Under the pieces are notes generated by a model. That model saw only the letters and a list, made by a program, of their open reading frames with translations, had not been told where the DNA came from and did no database searches. Shown here in pieces: positions 36,682-45,860 of a DNA stretch of 64,000 nt. Origin of the DNA: Clostridia bacterium. Its GTDB lineage: Bacteria > Bacillota > Clostridia > UMGS1840 > HGM11507. Positions within the stretch are counted from its first letter, which is position 1. Each line of letters opens with the position of its first letter. The DNA lies in assembly GCA_017414505.1 (NCBI GenBank), contig JAFQLQ010000031.1:1-64000 (forward strand). The letters are read 5' to 3'. The position numbers and the translations under genes are program-made.

Positions 36682-38946
36682 ATGTACAGAAAAGATAATT
36701 CAAAAAACAGCATATTAAAAAAATACATAGCCTCTTATATTGCCATTTTAATTATACCGTTGTTAATTGTAAATATAGTTATTTTTTCAATTAATATAGG
36801 TAAGTTTAAAAATGAAATTATAGAAAAAAATCATGTTGGAATGGAAAATATAAAGAATGTTTTTGATATAAAAACTGATGAGCTTATGAATCTGGCTCTT
36901 CAGGCATTTTCCAATGTAAAGCTTATGAATGTATCATCATCGAATTTTGTTGATACTATGGTTGAGTTTAAAAAAGAGCTTAATAACCATGTAGGAACAA
37001 ACGGATACGTTTTTGAAATGGCATTATATGTGCCGGAAATCGACTATGTTTTTACTTCTCTCGGAGCATCGTCGTTTGATAAATATTCTTCCTTGCTTTA
37101 TTCTTTTGAAGGTATGTCGGCAGAAGAATTTAAAAATCATTTATCTGGCGGAGAGAAAATTATAAGTATGCCTGTAAGTGTACGGAACAACCCTTCGGAG
37201 GCTTACCGTGCATATATTGTTAAAGAAAATGATTTACCGTCATCAAGATATATAATACTGCTTCTTGATAACTATTATATTAAAAGCGTAATAAATGGCT
37301 TTGACGACGATTTGCTTATATTTGACAGTGAAAATCAGCTTATAACAGATAATGACCGCAGGCATCCGCTGTCTTATGAGGTTATTGCAGGTTATCTTGA
37401 AAATGAAATTATACCGATGAAGACCGTAACATTTGAAAATGACGACTATTGTATCAGCACAATAGAATCACAAACAAACGGCTATAAATATGTTTCGGTT
37501 ATCAGGGAAAAAGATTTGTTTACTCAGATTATTTATCTGCAATGGATAAATATTCTGGTTATTGTAATTATACTTATCATAGGAGTTTTGATTATATCAT
37601 ACTCTATGAAATCCTTTTACAGTCCTGTAAAAAAACTTACGTCGATTCTGCAGGGATATGCAGATGATGGAAATAAAAATTCCAATGAATTTGAAAATGC
37701 ACAGCAAGGCATTGATAATCTTATAAAAAATCAGAAAGTTCTGGAGGATAAGGTTGAAAAAGCATATGAAATTACAAGAGATTATATGCTTTTCAAGTTA
37801 ATAAACGCCTCTCTTACAAATATTGAAGATGCAAAAAAACAGTTTGAATTTTACGGTATACATTTTAATTTGCCGTATTATTATATAGCACTGTTTCATA
37901 TAGAAGATATAGAGGTTTACAACACCTCAGATGTGCTTAAAATTTTCAGAGCATATGTTCAGGATAACGACTGTATTGTAACAGATTTTTTTGAAAATAA
38001 TAAAATATGTGTAATTCTGCCATCACTTCAGAAGCATCACGATGAGGATAACAGAAAGCTTATTGCGTCAATGAAAGAATTTCTTACAGAAATTACACTT
38101 TGTCCCATTACAGTATGTGTGGGAAATCCGGCAGACGATATTTCCAATTTGTGGCACTCTTATATTGAGGCTTGCAGTGCTTATGATTATAAGCTTGTAA
38201 AAGGCAAATACGGAAGCTTGTTTTTCTGTGATACATTTTTCAATAACCACAGTAACTATTCAAGAAGAAAGATTGATATTCTCTCAACATATATTAAGGC
38301 AGGGGAAAAGGAAAAAGCATTTGAAATTATTGATGATATAGCAAATGAAGTTTCAAACAGGGAGTTGTCTTTGCATACTGTAAAATGTATGTGCTTTGAC
38401 TTGACAAGTACGGTAATGAATGCTACCATTGAAATGTTCGGAGATGCCGATAACGATGAATTGTATATGAAGGGATTTGATATTTCAAGTCTTGTGGAAT
38501 TTGAAAGTATAGAACAGCTTATAGTAAATGTTAAAACATTTCTTGTGGATGTTCTTAATAAAAAATCAGATACCAGAGCAGAAGAAATCTCGGGTGATAC
38601 AATGCTTGGAAAAATTAAGCAGTATATTACCGAAAACTTCAACAAGCCATATATTTGTGTTGAAAATATAGCAGAACATTTTAAAATTTCAACAACATAT
38701 CTGGGCCAGTTTTTCAAAGGCAAAACCGGTTATACCATATCCGAATATATAACGCAGGTACAGCTTGACAATACAAAAAAACTGCTTGTTGAAACTGATA
38801 TGAGCATTAAAGAAATTGCGGATCGTATGGGATATACCAATGTTTCCAATTTTATCAGAAAATTCAAAGCAAAAACCGGGGTTACACCCGGAATATTCAG
38901 AAAAGCAAACAGATCAGATTATGCAGGAGGAAATGATAATGAGTAA
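36682..38946 (+). CDS. Membrane-bound AraC-family sensor-regulator
   Basis: A 754-residue one-component regulator. Helix 1 is at about 16-38 (ASYIAILIIPLLIVNIVIF). An extracellular sensor of about 245 residues (Cache-like) follows, then helix 2 at about 287-310, a cytoplasmic middle region, and a C-terminal AraC double helix-turn-helix (VENIAEHFKISTTYLGQFFK, SIKEIADRMGYTNVSNFIRKFK with TGVTPGIFRK). Proteins of this kind typically activate nearby Lpl-type ABC transporter operons on sensing sugar. ATG at 36682 has GCGAGG 7 bases upstream; the earlier ATG at 36664 has none. The last 8 bases overlap the kinase gene. Confidence 0.9.
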   Translation: MYRKDNSKNSILKKYIASYIAILIIPLLIVNIVIFSINIGKFKNEIIEKNHVGMENIKNVFDIKTDELMNLALQAFSNVKLMNVSSSNFVDTMVEFKKELNNHVGTNGYVFEMALYVPEIDYVFTSLGASSFDKYSSLLYSFEGMSAEEFKNHLSGGEKIISMPVSVRNNPSEAYRAYIVKENDLPSSRYIILLLDNYYIKSVINGFDDDLLIFDSENQLITDNDRRHPLSYEVIAGYLENEIIPMKTVTFENDDYCISTIESQTNGYKYVSVIREKDLFTQIIYLQWINILVIVIILIIGVLIISYSMKSFYSPVKKLTSILQGYADDGNKNSNEFENAQQGIDNLIKNQKVLEDKVEKAYEITRDYMLFKLINASLTNIEDAKKQFEFYGIHFNLPYYYIALFHIEDIEVYNTSDVLKIFRAYVQDNDCIVTDFFENNKICVILPSLQKHHDEDNRKLIASMKEFLTEITLCPITVCVGNPADDISNLWHSYIEACSAYDYKLVKGKYGSLFFCDTFFNNHSNYSRRKIDILSTYIKAGEKEKAFEIIDDIANEVSNRELSLHTVKCMCFDLTSTVMNATIEMFGDADNDELYMKGFDISSLVEFESIEQLIVNVKTFLVDVLNKKSDTRAEEISGDTMLGKIKQYITENFNKPYICVENIAEHFKISTTYLGQFFKGKTGYTISEYITQVQLDNTKKLLVETDMSIKEIADRMGYTNVSNFIRKFKAKTGVTPGIFRKANRSDYAGGNDNE

Positions 38947-40579
38947 ATATTCAATGGGGATAGATTTCGGAACACTTTCGGGAAGAGCAGTAATTGTGGA
39001 TATAGAAACAGGCGAGGAAATGGCAACTTCTGTTTGCGAATACAAGCATGCAGTAATGTCAGATAAATTTGTAAACGGTAAGGCTTTGCCTGCCGACTAT
39101 GCCTTGCAGCATCCCGGTGATTATCTTGATACACTATATTACATAATCAGCGATTCGCTGAAAAAATCGGGAATAAACAGTAACGATATCATAGGAGTTG
39201 GAGTGGATTTTACTGCTTCAACCGTAATGCCGGTTACAGAAGACGGAACACCGCTTTGTTTTCTTTCTGAATATGAAAACAATCCTCATGCATATGTAAA
39301 GCTGTGGAAACACCACGCTGCACAAAAGGAAGCGGATGAAATTAATGCTCTTGCAAAGGAAACCAATGCAAAATGGCTTAATTCCTATGGAGGAACAATT
39401 TCCTGCGAATGGATGTTCCCGAAAATTCTGCAGATTTTAAGAGAAGATGAAAAACTCTACAACGATACCTTCCGTTTTATAGAGGCGGGCGACTGGATTG
39501 TATGGCAGTTAACCGGAAAAGAAACACATTCTGTCTGCACAACCGGATTTAAAGGTATGTGGAATGAAAAAGACGGTTATCCCGATAAAGAATTTTTCAA
39601 AAAACTTGATTCAAGAATGGAAAACATTGTAGGTGACAAGGTTTCCGAAAACGTTACAAAACTATCCGAAATTGCAGGCTGTATAACAGATGAAGTTGCA
39701 AAGAAAACCGGATTAAAAGCAGGAACTCCGGTTGCTCCGGTATTTATAGATGCACATGCGGCGCTTCCGGCTCTTGGAATAGTTAATTCGGGAAGTCTTC
39801 TTATGATAATAGGAACCTCTACCTGTCATATTCTTCTTGGTGATAAAGGCAGCTTTATTCCCGGAATTTCGGGATATGTAAAAGACGGTATTGTGGATAA
39901 TCTTTACGCTTATGAAGCAGGTCAGGCTTGTGTTGGCGATAGCTTTGACTGGTTTGTAAAAAACTGTGTTCCGCATAAATACTATCTTGAAGCAGAAAAG
40001 CAGGGAATTAATATACATAAATATCTGCGTTTGAAGGCAGAAAAGCTTGCTCCCGGCTCCAACGGAGTAATTGCGCTTGACTGGTGGAACGGAAACAGAA
40101 CGCCTTATGTAAACGGAAATTTAAGCGGTGTTCTTGTTGGGCTTGATATCAATACAACTCCGGAACAGATTTACAGAGCACTTATTGAATCTACTGCTTA
40201 CGGTACAAAAAGAATAATTGAAATTTACGAAGAAAACGGTATAGAAATTAAAGTTCTTTATGCGGCAGGAGGCATTGCGGAAAAGGACGAAATGCTTATG
40301 CAGATATATGCTGATGTTACAGGCAGAGAAATTCTTCTTTCAGGTACTGCTCAGGCTTGTGCTTACGGAAGTGCAGTTCTTGGTGCGGTTAACGAAAACG
40401 GATATTCCGACCTTGCAGCTGCATCCGGAAAAATGAAAAAGATAAAAGATTATACATTTAAACCGAATAAAGAAAATACAGAAAAATACAATGAGCTTTA
40501 TGAAGAATACAAAAAACTTTCAGAACATTTTGCAAACGGCGAAACAAATGTAATGAATTTCCTTAAATCAAAAAAATAA
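38939..40579 (+). CDS. araB: Ribulokinase (FGGY carbohydrate kinase)
   Basis: A 546-residue FGGY-family kinase. The start SMGIDFGTLSGRAVIVD, the VGVDFTAST motif, the SCEWMFPKIL stretch, GTSTCHILL and the ALDWWNGNRTPYVN segment match L-ribulokinase (AraB), which phosphorylates ribulose at O-5. The catalytic Asp lies in FIDAHAALPALG and the ATP-site glycines in AAGGIAEKDEMLMQI. The frame runs open to 38816, but ATG at 38939 has AGGAGG (38925-38930) and the family start. It overlaps the regulator by 8 bases. No araA or araD is in the window. A related ketose could be the substrate. Confidence 0.9.
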   Translation: MSKYSMGIDFGTLSGRAVIVDIETGEEMATSVCEYKHAVMSDKFVNGKALPADYALQHPGDYLDTLYYIISDSLKKSGINSNDIIGVGVDFTASTVMPVTEDGTPLCFLSEYENNPHAYVKLWKHHAAQKEADEINALAKETNAKWLNSYGGTISCEWMFPKILQILREDEKLYNDTFRFIEAGDWIVWQLTGKETHSVCTTGFKGMWNEKDGYPDKEFFKKLDSRMENIVGDKVSENVTKLSEIAGCITDEVAKKTGLKAGTPVAPVFIDAHAALPALGIVNSGSLLMIIGTSTCHILLGDKGSFIPGISGYVKDGIVDNLYAYEAGQACVGDSFDWFVKNCVPHKYYLEAEKQGINIHKYLRLKAEKLAPGSNGVIALDWWNGNRTPYVNGNLSGVLVGLDINTTPEQIYRALIESTAYGTKRIIEIYEENGIEIKVLYAAGGIAEKDEMLMQIYADVTGREILLSGTAQACAYGSAVLGAVNENGYSDLAAASGKMKKIKDYTFKPNKENTEKYNELYEEYKKLSEHFANGETNVMNFLKSKK

Positions 40580-40591
40580 AATATTGAAATT

Positions 40592-40630
40592 ATAATCACC
40601 CCAAAAGCGTCTGACTTTTGGGGTGATTAT
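40592..40630. terminator. Bidirectional terminator between araB and the glycyl radical enzyme
   Basis: A perfect 16-bp stem (ATAATCACCCCAAAAG with its complement) around loop CGTCTGA. The T-run is short, but the hairpin lies between two convergent genes and is very stable. Confidence 0.75.
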
Positions 40631-40636
40631 TTGTAT

Positions 40637-42745
40637 TTAGATTCCTTTTTCTTTTTTGAATCTTTCAATAAATTCTTTTTGTACATTTTTTGAAAGTGAG
40701 TTGAATTTACAGCTGTAACCTCCGATTCTTACAACCAGTTCGGGATAAGCTTCGGGATTGTCATAAGCTTTTTCAAGCAATTCTATATCAGGACTGTTAA
40801 CCTGAATCTGAAGTCCGCCCATTTCAAAATATGTGCGTATAAGAGCTTTGATTTTGTCTCTTCTGTCCTTTGTTTCCAATGTAGATTTATCAAAATATAA
40901 ATCTACAGGCTGACCTCCTGAGAAAAGCTCCTGCCTGATATTAGCGGCAGAAATCATAAGACTTGTAGGATCTGGTGTTCTTACATCATTTGTAGGGCCT
41001 GCATTTTTTGCAACAGGGGTTCCTTTTAATCTTCCGTCTAAAGTAGTATAAAGATTGTTTCCGAAATGAACATTGGAATCCAGAGTGTGCAAAGACGGAA
41101 TAAAATATACATTGTCGTAACTCATCTCTTTGCATATTTTTGCAGTCATTTCAACCAACTGTAAAGCAATGCTGTCAGCATATTTGCTGTTAGTTCCGTA
41201 TTTTTCACATTTTTTTATGTCGGATAAAATTTCATCATAACCGTCAAAATCGTTTTTGGTTGCATTAATATATTGTTCTAAAGTATATTTCTTGCTTTTA
41301 AAAACGAGAGTATCTATGGCGCAAATTGCATTTGTTGTGTTCGCAAGCGCCATCGTTTCAACGGTTTCTGTGTTATATTTTGCACCGATTGCACGGTCGA
41401 GCCCCGATTCGATACAGTTTGCAGTGATTGCCGATAACAGCGGATTCGGTGAATTTACCGCACAGTTTAAAGCATTTTTTCTGTTGAACTCAAAAGAAAC
41501 TTTAAGTAAACTTCTTAAATGGTTTTCGTATGTTTTAAGCAGATTTTCAAGACTATCCGGGGTATCATAAGCTTCTGTTTTAAAAGGCAGGTCGTAAAAA
41601 ATTCCTTTACCTTTATTAATTGTAAGCTCAAGAGGTAAATGCATATTAAAAACACATCCCCACATAGAAGCAATTTCTTCACCCGAAATGTGTAATCCCA
41701 TACAACTGTTTACTGAAAAATCCACCGCATTTTCTTCGGGAACTCCACGGTTTATCAAAGCCTTGCGGCAGGGGATATCTCCGTAAAAAGTCGGTTGCCC
41801 AATATTGAAAAGCTTAATATCAATGCACTTATCAATTATTTCATCAGGAGTATTTGGGTTTATTCTTGCAACAAAAATCGGCGATGTCATTCTCATCTCT
41901 TTTTCAACTTCAATAAGAAGTTCAGAGAGCGGATTCATCATATCCTTGCCGTCTTTATCCATTCCGCCAATATTCAGTGCACAGGCACCGTCGCCATAGG
42001 AGTTGAGAAGCAGAAACAGATTTTTGAGGTATGCCTTTACATTTTCCTTTGTTTCACCCCCGGCAAGTGATTTTTCATATAGCGGATATAAAAACTGATC
42101 TATACGCCCCAAAGATATACTCCACCAGGCATTATCCGAAACGGGAATTAAAGTATGCATAATCCATACAGCAGAGATTGCTTCGTATATATTTTCGCAG
42201 GGCTCATAAGGAACTTTTAACAATGCATTCTGTATCTTTAAAAGTCGTTCTTCTTTTGTATTTTTGTACATTTCTCCGGCAAGGTCGGAAAAACGTTTTG
42301 TGTAGATATTTACTGAATCCAAAGCTATAAGCATAGCTTCTAGTAAGATTTGTTTGCTTTCGGTTAAGTTGTCTTTTTTCAGCTCATTTTTAATTTTTAT
42401 TTCATAGCTTTTAAGACCGTTTTTTATAATATTTCCGTAATCTATACAGGTATGACCTTTGTCGAACCGGATATTTATACCGAATTTTTCTTCAAGATAA
42501 TTTTTTGTTTCTCTTTCTTCCTTGCTGTATGCATCAATAAAAGGAAAATCTTTGTTGTCCGTAACAGCGTAATCTTTGCCGTTTTCACAACCGTACCAGC
42601 CTGCAATCAAATCATCTTTTTTTATTGAAACCGGAATTTTTTCGCAGGTTCTTTTAAATATAAGTGCTTCTCTTTTTTCAGCCGGTAAATCTTTTATATC
42701 ATTAAAATATTTGTTTTTAAAATAATCGTAAAAAAAGTAAAACAT
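40637..42745 (-). CDS. Glycyl radical enzyme of the pyruvate formate-lyase family, unusual subtype
   Basis: A 702-residue oxygen-sensitive radical enzyme. The C-terminal glycyl motif is VVRIGGYSC, with predicted radical Gly676 in R-I-G-G-Y. The thiyl Cys is most likely Cys348 in NSCMGLHISGEE. In the dehydratase/lyase group that loop is GCVE with a Glu two residues on, and in PFL it is a Cys pair; here it is C-M-G, so neither chemistry is clearly predicted. The N-terminal half has the PFL-type barrel helices (AVWIMHTL, RIDQFLYPLYE). No activating radical-SAM enzyme is adjacent. ATG follows AGGAGG by 9 bases, and the gene has its own consensus promoter. Confidence 0.87.
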   Translation of the reverse strand: MFYFFYDYFKNKYFNDIKDLPAEKREALIFKRTCEKIPVSIKKDDLIAGWYGCENGKDYAVTDNKDFPFIDAYSKEERETKNYLEEKFGINIRFDKGHTCIDYGNIIKNGLKSYEIKIKNELKKDNLTESKQILLEAMLIALDSVNIYTKRFSDLAGEMYKNTKEERLLKIQNALLKVPYEPCENIYEAISAVWIMHTLIPVSDNAWWSISLGRIDQFLYPLYEKSLAGGETKENVKAYLKNLFLLLNSYGDGACALNIGGMDKDGKDMMNPLSELLIEVEKEMRMTSPIFVARINPNTPDEIIDKCIDIKLFNIGQPTFYGDIPCRKALINRGVPEENAVDFSVNSCMGLHISGEEIASMWGCVFNMHLPLELTINKGKGIFYDLPFKTEAYDTPDSLENLLKTYENHLRSLLKVSFEFNRKNALNCAVNSPNPLLSAITANCIESGLDRAIGAKYNTETVETMALANTTNAICAIDTLVFKSKKYTLEQYINATKNDFDGYDEILSDIKKCEKYGTNSKYADSIALQLVEMTAKICKEMSYDNVYFIPSLHTLDSNVHFGNNLYTTLDGRLKGTPVAKNAGPTNDVRTPDPTSLMISAANIRQELFSGGQPVDLYFDKSTLETKDRRDKIKALIRTYFEMGGLQIQVNSPDIELLEKAYDNPEAYPELVVRIGGYSCKFNSLSKNVQKEFIERFKKEKGI

Positions 42746-42777
42746 ATAAAATGTCCTCCTGTAATGACTGTAAAATA

Positions 42778-42806
42778 ATTATAACTCCATTTATAAATGG
42801 TGTCAA
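42778..42806 (-). promoter_or_regulatory. Consensus promoter of the glycyl radical enzyme with palindromic operator
   Basis: On the minus strand: TTGACA (42801-42806), 17 bases, TATAAT (42778-42783), both perfect. The spacer bases 42787-42800 form the perfect 14-bp palindrome CCATTTATAAATGG, which abuts the -35 box. A protein bound there would block RNA polymerase. Confidence 0.8.
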
Positions 42807-42863
42807 GAGATGAAATATAGGGGGCGGTAGAACTTTTTTAAAATTAAATATAAAAAAATAAAA

Positions 42864-42885
42864 GATTGTTATTGACTTAACAATC
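42864..42885. promoter_or_regulatory. Candidate operator around the serC -35 box
   Basis: A perfect inverted repeat, GATTGTTA (42864-42871) and TAACAATC (42878-42885), brackets the -35 hexamer TTGACT exactly. It differs from the palindrome in the opposing promoter, so two different regulators are implied, if both are real. Confidence 0.45.
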
Positions 42886-42900
42886 AAAATGTTATATAAT
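42872..42900 (+). promoter_or_regulatory. Sigma-A promoter of serC-serA
   Basis: TTGACT (42872-42877), 17 bases, TATAAT (42895-42900), 33 bases before the serC start. Confidence 0.78.
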
Positions 42901-42933
42901 AGTTTTATATTTTTATAAGGGGAGATATATTCT

Positions 42934-44016
42934 ATGAACAGAGTATTCAATTTTTCAGCAGGTCCGTCTTCTTTACCGGTTCCTGCACTAGAAAAAGCTG
43001 CCAAAGAATTGGTATGCTATGGTAACAGCGGAATGTCCGTAATGGAAATGAGTCACCGTTCCAAAGATTATGAAGCTATAATCGGAAAAACAAGAGAACT
43101 TTTCTATGAACTTATGGAAATTCCGGAAAACTATAAGGTTTTATTCTTACAGGGCGGTGCTTCCACTCAGTTTTCAATGATTCCTTTAAATCTTTATTCT
43201 GAAAAGAAAAAAGCTGATTATGTTGTAACAGGTCAGTTTGCAAAAAAAGCTTTCAGCGAAGGTAAAAAATTCGGTAATGCAAGATGTGTTGCCTCCAGCG
43301 AAGATAAAACCTTCTCATATATTCCTGAACTTACACCCGATATGTTCGATCAGGATGCTGATTTTGCTCATATTACTTTTAATAATACTATTTTCGGAAC
43401 AAAATATAATAAAATTCCGGATACAGGTGTAGTTCCGCTTGCAGCTGATATTTCTTCCTGCATTTTATCCGAAAAACTTGATGTTTCCAAATTCGGTTTA
43501 CTATATGCCGGAGCTCAGAAAAATATCGGACCTGCAGGTTTAACAGTTGTTATAGTAAGAGAAGATTTAATCGGAAGTGCTCTTCCTATCACTCCTACTA
43601 TGCTTGATTATAAGGTTCATGCCGACAATGATTCAATGTATAACACTCCTCCTACATACAGTATTTATATGTGCGGACTTGTTCTTGAATGGTTAAAGGA
43701 AATCGGCGGTGTTCCTGCTATTGAAAAAATGAATTATGAAAAATGTCAGATTTTATATGATTTTCTTGATAATTCCAAACTGTTTATTCCGGTTGCAAGA
43801 AAAGAAGACCGTTCTATTATGAACGCAACCTTCAAAACCGGAAACGACGAGCTTGATGCTAAATTCGTAAGCGAAGCAAAAGCTAACGGTCTTGTTAACC
43901 TTAAAGGTCACAGAAGCGTTGGCGGTATGAGAGCAAGCATTTACAATGCTATGCCGAAAGAAGGTATCGAAAAGCTTGTTGACTTTATGAAGAAATTTGA
44001 AACGGAGAATAAATAA
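42934..44016 (+). CDS. serC: Phosphoserine aminotransferase
   Basis: A 360-residue PLP-dependent class V aminotransferase that makes 3-phosphoserine from 3-phosphohydroxypyruvate and glutamate. The start NRVFNFSAGPSSLPVPAL, FLQGGASTQFSMIP, the PLP Lys196 in YAGAQKNIGPAG, and the C-terminal HRSVGGMRASIYNAMP are diagnostic. It lies 2 bases before serA and is transcribed from the promoter at 42872. serB is not in the window. Confidence 0.97.
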   Translation: MNRVFNFSAGPSSLPVPALEKAAKELVCYGNSGMSVMEMSHRSKDYEAIIGKTRELFYELMEIPENYKVLFLQGGASTQFSMIPLNLYSEKKKADYVVTGQFAKKAFSEGKKFGNARCVASSEDKTFSYIPELTPDMFDQDADFAHITFNNTIFGTKYNKIPDTGVVPLAADISSCILSEKLDVSKFGLLYAGAQKNIGPAGLTVVIVREDLIGSALPITPTMLDYKVHADNDSMYNTPPTYSIYMCGLVLEWLKEIGGVPAIEKMNYEKCQILYDFLDNSKLFIPVARKEDRSIMNATFKTGNDELDAKFVSEAKANGLVNLKGHRSVGGMRASIYNAMPKEGIEKLVDFMKKFETENK

Positions 44017-44018
44017 TC

Positions 44019-45179
44019 ATGTATAATATTTTAACATTAAATAAAATTTCCAATACAGGATTATCTCAGCTTGATGCTTCCAAATACAGCATTGCAGACC
44101 GCTGTGACACTCCTGACGGAATTCTTTTAAGAAGCTTTAATATGCACGAATATGATTTGCCCGAAACTCTGCTTGCAGTAGGCCGTGCAGGTGCAGGTGT
44201 AAATAATATTCCGATTGATAAATGTACAGAAAAAGGTATTGTAGTATTCAATACTCCCGGTGCTAATGCAAATGCAGTAAAAGAACTTGTTATTGCAGGT
44301 CTGCTTCTTGCATCCAGAGATATAATCGGCGGAATCAAATGGGCATCCGAATTGGAATCTGATACAATTGCCAAAGATGTTGAAAAAGGAAAAAGCGCTT
44401 TTGTTGGGCCTGAAATTACCGGTAAAACTCTTGGTGTTATAGGTCTTGGTGCTATTGGTGTTCTTGTTGCAAATGCAGCTTCCGCACTTGGAATGAACGT
44501 TATCGGTTATGATCCCTTTATTTCTGTTGATGCAGCATGGAATGTTTCCAAAAAGGTTAAAAAAGCTGATACATTAGCAGAAATTTATGCTAATTCCGAT
44601 TATATTACACTTCATCTTCCTGCAAATGACCAGACAAAGAAAATGATTAACAAGGATACTATCGCTACTATGAAGGATGGCGTAAGAATTCTTAACTTTG
44701 CAAGAGCAGAGCTTGTTAATCCCGATGATATGAAAGCGGCTCTTGATGCAGGCAAAGTTGCAAAATATGTTTGCGACTTCCCGAATAATGACTTAAACGT
44801 TTACAATAATGTTATATGTATTCCTCATCTTGGTGCTTCAACTCCCGAGTCTGAAGAAAACTGTGCTGTAATGGCGGCTGCAGAATTGAGAGAATACATC
44901 GAAAACGGTAATATCATCAATTCTGTTAATATGCCTAATGTTCAGGTTGCTCAGGAAACAGCTCACCGTGTTACAGTTATACACAAGAATATTCCGAGTA
45001 TGATCGGCAGTATTACAAATAAATTCGGTGAAGAACATATTAATATTGAAAATATGTCCAACTCTTCAAGAAAAGATATTGCTTATACTATTGTTGATAC
45101 AAACGATGCTATGTCTGATGATGTGTTAAATGCTATCGAGGCAATTGAAGGCGTTGTTAAGGTAAGAGCAGTAAAATAA
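44019..45179 (+). CDS. serA: D-3-phosphoglycerate dehydrogenase with C-terminal ACT domain
   Basis: A 386-residue NAD-dependent 2-hydroxyacid dehydrogenase catalysing the first step of serine synthesis. It has the NAD motif VIGLGAIGVLVANAA, Arg in NFARAELVN, and the catalytic His in PHLGASTPESEEN. A C-terminal ACT domain (about 318-386, VTVIHKNIPSMIGSI) suggests feedback by serine. It is short for SerA because it lacks the intervening domain of the long form, as in other compact Clostridia enzymes. It is followed by a terminator. Confidence 0.95.
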   Translation: MYNILTLNKISNTGLSQLDASKYSIADRCDTPDGILLRSFNMHEYDLPETLLAVGRAGAGVNNIPIDKCTEKGIVVFNTPGANANAVKELVIAGLLLASRDIIGGIKWASELESDTIAKDVEKGKSAFVGPEITGKTLGVIGLGAIGVLVANAASALGMNVIGYDPFISVDAAWNVSKKVKKADTLAEIYANSDYITLHLPANDQTKKMINKDTIATMKDGVRILNFARAELVNPDDMKAALDAGKVAKYVCDFPNNDLNVYNNVICIPHLGASTPESEENCAVMAAAELREYIENGNIINSVNMPNVQVAQETAHRVTVIHKNIPSMIGSITNKFGEEHINIENMSNSSRKDIAYTIVDTNDAMSDDVLNAIEAIEGVVKVRAVK

Positions 45180-45185
45180 TGAATT

Positions 45186-45211
45186 AAAAAGGTGCCCGAG
45201 GGCACCTTTTT
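45186..45211 (+). terminator. Rho-independent terminator of serC-serA
   Basis: GGTGCC and GGCACC pair around the tetraloop CGAG, with five A before and five T after. Confidence 0.9.
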
Positions 45212-45266
45212 GTTATAATAAAACAATAAAAAATAAAAAATCCCTGAAATATTTGAAAATTTGCTA

Positions 45267-45295
45267 TTTACAATACAGAAATTATGTGATATAAT
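45267..45295 (+). promoter_or_regulatory. Sigma-A promoter of rsmD-coaD
   Basis: TTTACA (45267-45272), 17 bases, TATAAT (45290-45295), about 20 bases before the TTG start of rsmD, so the leader is very short. Confidence 0.7.
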
Positions 45296-45315
45296 CTATC
45301 TAGGAGTGTTGTGTT

Positions 45316-45855
45316 TTGAGAATTATAACCGGCAGAAAAAAAGGTGCAAAATTATTATATCCCGAAACCGAATCCTGCCGTCCTACGACTGACAGAGTAA
45401 AAGAAAATATATATAATCTTCTTTCTTTGGATTATAGAGGAAAAACAGTTCTTGATCTGTTTGCCGGCAGCGGAGGAATGGGGCTTGAAGCCGTTTCAAG
45501 AGGAGCGGATTTCTGTTTTTTTACGGATAACGGAAAAGAAGCGTGTGATATTATAGAAAAAAATATCAGAAAACTTGATTTTGGTGGCTGCACAAAGGTG
45601 TATAAGGGTGATTTTGCAGATTTTCTGAAAACTGTAAAATGTAAATTTGACCTTGTTTTTCTTGATCCGCCTTATCATTGTGCACTTGTTGAAAAATCTT
45701 TGAAATTACTTAAATCAAACAGTCTTCTTAATGATAATGCGGTTATAGTTGTTGAAACCGATTTCGATGAAAATCCTGATACAGAGGGATTTGAAATAAT
45801 TAAACAGGCAAAATACGGAAGAGTTTTGGTTAGAATTTTAACTGAAAGGAAATAA
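45316..45855 (+). CDS. rsmD: 16S rRNA (guanine-966-N2) methyltransferase RsmD
   Basis: A 179-residue SAM-dependent RNA methyltransferase. It opens with [12 protein letters not shown] and RPTTDRVKE as in the family. The SAM site is [18 protein letters not shown] and the catalytic motif is FLDPPYH. The start is TTG, about 10 bases after TAGGAG. It lies 5 bases before coaD, an order that is widely conserved. Confidence 0.95.
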   Translation: MRIITGRKKGAKLLYPETESCRPTTDRVKENIYNLLSLDYRGKTVLDLFAGSGGMGLEAVSRGADFCFFTDNGKEACDIIEKNIRKLDFGGCTKVYKGDFADFLKTVKCKFDLVFLDPPYHCALVEKSLKLLKSNSLLNDNAVIVVETDFDENPDTEGFEIIKQAKYGRVLVRILTERK

Positions 45856-45860
45856 CACTA

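Noticed and set aside
41256..41570. 104-codon + strand ORF within the glycyl radical enzyme gene
   Set aside because: It is a shadow of the intact minus-strand gene, whose motifs are preserved across this stretch.
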